Below are positions 5,681-9,161 of a stretch of 9,161 nt of DNA, piece after piece; position 1 is the first letter of the stretch; every line of letters starts with the position of its first letter. This DNA is from 70-18 sp041691815 (lineage in GTDB: Bacteria > Pseudomonadota > Alphaproteobacteria > Acetobacterales > Acetobacteraceae): NCBI GenBank assembly GCA_041691815.1, contig JBEPTZ010000156.1, positions 1-9,161 of the forward strand. Reading direction: 5' to 3'. Position numbers and translations under genes: made by a program. The notes beneath the pieces were generated by a model. The model saw only the letters and a program-made list of their open reading frames with translations, was not told the origin of the DNA and did not search any database.

Positions 5681-6805
5681 ATGAAGTTCAAGGCCGACCG
5701 CGCCACCCTTCTGCGGGCCCTCGCGCATGTGCAGAGCGTGGTGGAGAAGCGCAACACCATCCCCATCCTGGCCAACGTGATGATCGCGGTGCACGACGGC
5801 AAGCTGACGCTGACTGCGACCGACATGGAAATCGCGGTGGTCGAGGATGTGGCGGCCACCAGCATCCGCAACGGCGCCTGCACCGCCCCGGCGGCGACGC
5901 TGTACGAGATCGTGCGCAAGCTGCCGGACGGCGCCGAGGTGGAACTGGACTGCCCGGGCGGCGACGCGCAACTGGCACTGCGGGCCGGCCGCTACGCCAC
6001 CAGCCTGGTGGTACTGCCGACCGAGGACTTCCCGTCGATGACCGCCGGCACGCTGCCGCACAAATTCGCGCTGCCGGCGCACACCCTGCGGGCGCTGATC
6101 GACCGCACCCGCTTCGCCATCAGCACCGAGGAAACCCGCTACTACCTCAACGGCATCTATATGCACGCCGGCGAGTCCGACGGGGTGCGCGTGCTGCGCG
6201 CGGTGGCGACCGACGGGCACCGACTGGCCCGGGTGGAGGAGCCGCTGCCGGAGGGTGCCGCCTCGATGCCCGGGGTGATCGTGCCGCGCAAGACCATCAA
6301 CGAGTTGCGCAAGCTGGTGGACGAGGTGACGTCGGACGTCGAGATCGCGCTGTCCGACACCCGCATCCAGTTTCGCGTCGGCGCGATCACGCTCACCAGC
6401 AAGCTGATCGACGGCACCTTCCCGGAATACGAGCGGGTGATCCCGCGCGACAACGACAAGGTGCTGCGGGTCGGCAAGAAGGATTTCTCCGACGCCGTGG
6501 CCCGCGTCGCGGCGATCTCGTCGGAGCGGTCGCGCCCGGTCAAGCTGTCCCTGGCGCGCGACCTGCTGGTGCTGTCGGCCTCCAGCCCCGAGCAGGGCAC
6601 CGCAACCGAAGAGTTGGACGGCGACCGGGTGAAATACGAGGCCGGCCCGCTGGAGATCGGCTTCCAGGCCCGCTACCTGAGCGACATCACCGACCAGATC
6701 GGCGAGCAGGTGGAATTCCGCTTCGCCGACGGCGCGGCGCCGACCATCGTGCAGGATGCAGCGGACAGCAGCGCGCTGTTCGTGCTGATGCCGATGCGGG
6801 TGTAA
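5681..6805 (+). CDS. dnaN: DNA polymerase III subunit beta (sliding clamp)
   Basis: Homodimeric ring that slides on DNA and tethers polymerase III and other partners through their clamp-binding peptides. The protein has 374 residues, normal for alphaproteobacteria. Visible family marks: VVEKRNTIPILANV (20-33); RYYLNGIYMH in the middle domain; ATDGHRLARVE; VPRKTINELRKL; GTFPEYERVIP; and the C-terminal VLMPMRV, which forms part of the partner-binding groove. It follows dnaA and precedes recF, from which it is separated only by repeat copy B: the TAA stop (6803-6805) is directly joined to the repeat's left end. Confidence 0.98.
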   Translation: MKFKADRATLLRALAHVQSVVEKRNTIPILANVMIAVHDGKLTLTATDMEIAVVEDVAATSIRNGACTAPAATLYEIVRKLPDGAEVELDCPGGDAQLALRAGRYATSLVVLPTEDFPSMTAGTLPHKFALPAHTLRALIDRTRFAISTEETRYYLNGIYMHAGESDGVRVLRAVATDGHRLARVEEPLPEGAASMPGVIVPRKTINELRKLVDEVTSDVEIALSDTRIQFRVGAITLTSKLIDGTFPEYERVIPRDNDKVLRVGKKDFSDAVARVAAISSERSRPVKLSLARDLLVLSASSPEQGTATEELDGDRVKYEAGPLEIGFQARYLSDITDQIGEQVEFRFADGAAPTIVQDAADSSALFVLMPMRV

Positions 6806-6935
6806 GGAAGCAAGCAGCGCTTTTTTGCAAAGAAAGCGCGCAAAAAACGCCATCCCCTGGCGCACCGGCATCGGTGCGCCAGGGGATGAAAAGTTTTTTT
6901 GCTTCTTTTTGTTCACAAAAAGAAGACCTTCCTTG
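6804..6935. repeat. Palindromic intergenic repeat, copy B (dnaN/recF gap)
   Basis: Fills the whole 130-bp space between the dnaN stop and the recF ATG. The left hairpin 6817-6839 has 10-bp arms (GCGCTTTTTT side, one T/G pair) and differs in sequence from copy A though it keeps the fold. The centre is a perfect 17-bp stem (6851-6867 with 6872-6888). Then AAAAG and seven Ts lead to the right hairpin 6902-6925, identical to that of copy A. Outer flanks AAGGAAGCAAG and CTTCCTTG are roughly inverted. The recF frame is open through much of the repeat but shows no RecF-like residues there. Confidence 0.85.
6851..6900. terminator. Strong hairpin with flanking A- and T-runs inside repeat copy B
   Basis: A perfect 17-bp GC-rich stem with a GCAT loop is followed on the plus strand by AAAAG and TTTTTTT; on the minus strand it is followed by GCG and TTTTTT. 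This is the shape of a bidirectional factor-independent terminator, although the T-run is set 3-5 nt away from the stem. If active it would cut most dnaN transcription before recF. Function inferred from structure. Confidence 0.55.
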
Positions 6936-8021
6936 ATGTTTCTGACCCGCCTGCGCCTGGAAAACTTCCGCAACTACGCCGCCCTGACCTTGCGTCCGGC
7001 CGCGCCGATCATGGTGATCTCCGGCCCCAACGGCAGCGGCAAGACCAACCTGCTGGAGGCAATCTCCATGCTGATGCCTGGCCGCGGCCTGCGCGGCGCC
7101 AGGATCGGCGACCTGTTGCGCCACGGTGCATCGTCCTGGGCGGTCAACGGGCGGTTCGCAGCGGCTGACGGCGAGGTCGAGATCGCCACCGGCACGGCGC
7201 CGGAGGGTCCAGCCGACCGGCGGGTGTTCCGCCTCGACGGCGCAGCACCGCGCAACCAGGCGGAGATCGCGGCGCACGCGGCGGCGGTCTGGCTGACACC
7301 GCAGATGGACCGGCTGTTCCAGGAGGGGCCATCCGGCCGGCGACGGTTTCTCGACCGGCTGGTGTTCGCGCTGGAGCCTGGTCATGCCCGCGAGGTGGCA
7401 GCGTTCGATACCGCGATGGCCAACCGCAACCGCCTGCTCGCCGAGGGCCGGGCGGACCCGGTCTGGCTGGATGGCCTGGAAGAGTCGATGGCCCGCCATG
7501 CGGTGGCGGCGACGGCGGCGCGCATGGGCCTGGTGGCGCGGCTGAACGCGGCCCCCGGCACGGCGTTTCCGGCGGCACGGATGACGCTGCTCTGCCCGAT
7601 CGGCGACCGGCTGGCCGGAGCCCCCGCACTGCAGGTGGAGGACTGGCTCCGCGCCGCCCTGGCGGCCGGGCGCGGGCCAGATGCCGCCGGCGGGTCGGCG
7701 GCGCTGGGCGCGCATCGCGCCGATATGGGCCTGGCCGATGCGACCAGCAGCCAGCCGGCCGCGATGGCCAGCACCGGGCAGCAGAAGGCACTGCTGATCG
7801 GTGTGGTGCTGGCCCATGCGGCGCTGCTGGCGCAGGTGCGGGGCGCCGCGCCGCTGCTGCTGCTGGACGAACCGGCAGTGCATCTCGATGCCGCACGCCG
7901 GGCTGCCCTGTTCGCGGCGCTGGTGGCTGGCCAGGGGCAATGTTTCGTAACAGGTACGGACGCCGAGGCGTTCGCGCCGCTGCGCGGCGTTGCGGAATTC
8001 CGGCAGAGCCAGGAGCAGTAG
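6936..8021 (+). CDS. recF: DNA replication and repair protein RecF
   Basis: SMC/ABC-like ATPase of the RecFOR pathway that helps load RecA at single-strand gaps. The protein has 361 residues from ATG 6936, the usual size. Visible: N-terminal LTRLRLENFRNY; Walker A GPNGSGKT (30-37); WLTPQMDRLFQEGPSGRRRFLDRL in the arm region; ABC signature STGQQK (279-284); Walker B LLLLDE (307-312), followed by HLD (316-318). The frame stays open upstream to a TTG at 6825, but those 37 residues come from repeat copy B and are not conserved RecF sequence, so ATG 6936 is chosen. The only ribosome-site-like purines (AGAAG, 6921-6925) are in the 3' arm of the repeat's right hairpin, which could mask them. Confidence 0.96.
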   Translation: MFLTRLRLENFRNYAALTLRPAAPIMVISGPNGSGKTNLLEAISMLMPGRGLRGARIGDLLRHGASSWAVNGRFAAADGEVEIATGTAPEGPADRRVFRLDGAAPRNQAEIAAHAAAVWLTPQMDRLFQEGPSGRRRFLDRLVFALEPGHAREVAAFDTAMANRNRLLAEGRADPVWLDGLEESMARHAVAATAARMGLVARLNAAPGTAFPAARMTLLCPIGDRLAGAPALQVEDWLRAALAAGRGPDAAGGSAALGAHRADMGLADATSSQPAAMASTGQQKALLIGVVLAHAALLAQVRGAAPLLLLDEPAVHLDAARRAALFAALVAGQGQCFVTGTDAEAFAPLRGVAEFRQSQEQ

Positions 8022-8022
8022 G

Positions 8023-8152
8023 CTAAGGTCTTCTTTTTGTGAACAAAAAGAAGCAAAAAAGCTTTTTGTCCGTTGGACACCTACCCTGCGAGCGAGACTC
8101 CAGGGGATGAAAGTTTTTTGGTTCTTTTTTTCAAAAAAGAACCGCTTGCTTC
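8023..8152. repeat. Palindromic intergenic repeat, copy C (recF/gyrB gap)
   Basis: Begins 2 nt after the recF TAG. Left hairpin 8030-8053 has 11-bp arms around GA and is the reverse complement of the right hairpins of copies A and B. It is followed by the small palindrome AAAAAGCTTTTT (8056-8067) and a TGTCC/GGACA stem (8067-8071 with 8075-8079). The centre has CCCTG (8084-8088) pairing with CAGGG (8101-8105) and the shared box CCAGGGGATG (8100-8109). Right hairpin 8120-8143 has perfect 11-bp arms (GGTTCTTTTTT and complement) around TC. The right flank GCTTGCTTC (8144-8152) mirrors the left flank of copy B. Likely separates recF transcription from gyrB. Confidence 0.83.
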
Positions 8153-8176
8153 GCTGCCGCCCGCGCCCCGCCGAAG

Positions 8177-8206
8177 TTGGCTAAATCCGCCCAAAGGCTG
8201 TATAAA
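8177..8206 (+). promoter_or_regulatory. Probable gyrB promoter
   Basis: TTGGCT (8177-8182) and TATAAA (8201-8206) are separated by 18 bp, with transcription expected near 8213 and a leader of about 30 nt. GGAG (8229-8232), 12 nt before the ATG, is a slightly distant ribosome site. Together with repeat copy C just upstream, this suggests gyrB is transcribed on its own. Confidence 0.6.
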
Positions 8207-8244
8207 TTCTCTTTCCCAACCGACCTTTGGAGCACCAAGCCGGC

Positions 8245-9161
<917 letters not shown>

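Noticed and set aside
5673..5684. Three-codon ORF (ATG-ACC-CGA-TGA) whose stop overlaps the dnaN ATG
   Set aside because: Its ATG touches the ribosome binding site, so initiation there is unlikely, and such a short frame arises by chance.
5060..6973. Minus-strand open frame of 637 codons opposite dnaA, dnaN and repeat B
   Set aside because: Antisense to two certain genes and crosses the repeat; composition is typical of a codon shadow.
822..8152. The three repeats as a CRISPR array or transposon ends
   Set aside because: They are kilobases apart with whole genes between and no spacers of regular size, and no cas or transposase gene is present.

Overview
The window is the dnaA neighbourhood of a GC-rich alphaproteobacterial chromosome. 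The gene order ubiE < > mutM > enoyl-CoA hydratase > rpsT > dnaA > dnaN > recF > gyrB, with coaBC beyond ubiE, is the classic alphaproteobacterial arrangement. Protein sequence style and the A/T-run palindromic spacers suggest Acetobacteraceae or a close relative. That family-level placement is an inference, not a proof.

Region 1 (1-1697, minus strand): ubiE (ubiquinone C-methyltransferase) is followed by coaBC (coenzyme A biosynthesis, cut by the left window edge). The ubiB gene that often lies between them in alphaproteobacteria is absent here; the gap holds only a palindromic repeat. Region 2 (1724-3372, plus): mutM (DNA repair glycosylase) diverges from ubiE across only 26 bp and is followed 32 bp later by an enoyl-CoA hydratase. 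Region 3 (3373-4121): rpsT with its own promoter, then a 349-bp gene-free stretch holding hairpins, an A/T-rich probable dnaA promoter and a structured dnaA leader. Region 4 (4122-9161, plus): the replication genes dnaA, dnaN, recF and gyrB (gyrB cut by the right edge).

All the genes are housekeeping. DnaA initiates replication, DnaN is the sliding clamp, RecF loads recombinase at gaps, and GyrB with GyrA removes supercoils. MutM repairs oxidised guanine, UbiE and CoaBC serve quinone and CoA synthesis, and the hydratase serves acyl-CoA metabolism.

The part not explained by genes is a family of three related palindromic elements of about 130 bp, at 822-952 (copy A), 6804-6935 (copy B) and 8023-8152 (copy C). 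Each has a hairpin at both ends built from C/T and A/G runs, A6/T7-type arms and a variable GC-rich centre. Each begins at, or within a few bases of, the stop codon of the upstream gene. Stem sequences differ between copies while pairing is kept. Copies B and C place a perfect 36-nt inverted repeat on either side of recF. I see no CRISPR array, tRNA, rRNA, transposase, phage gene or defence system, and no convincing oriC.
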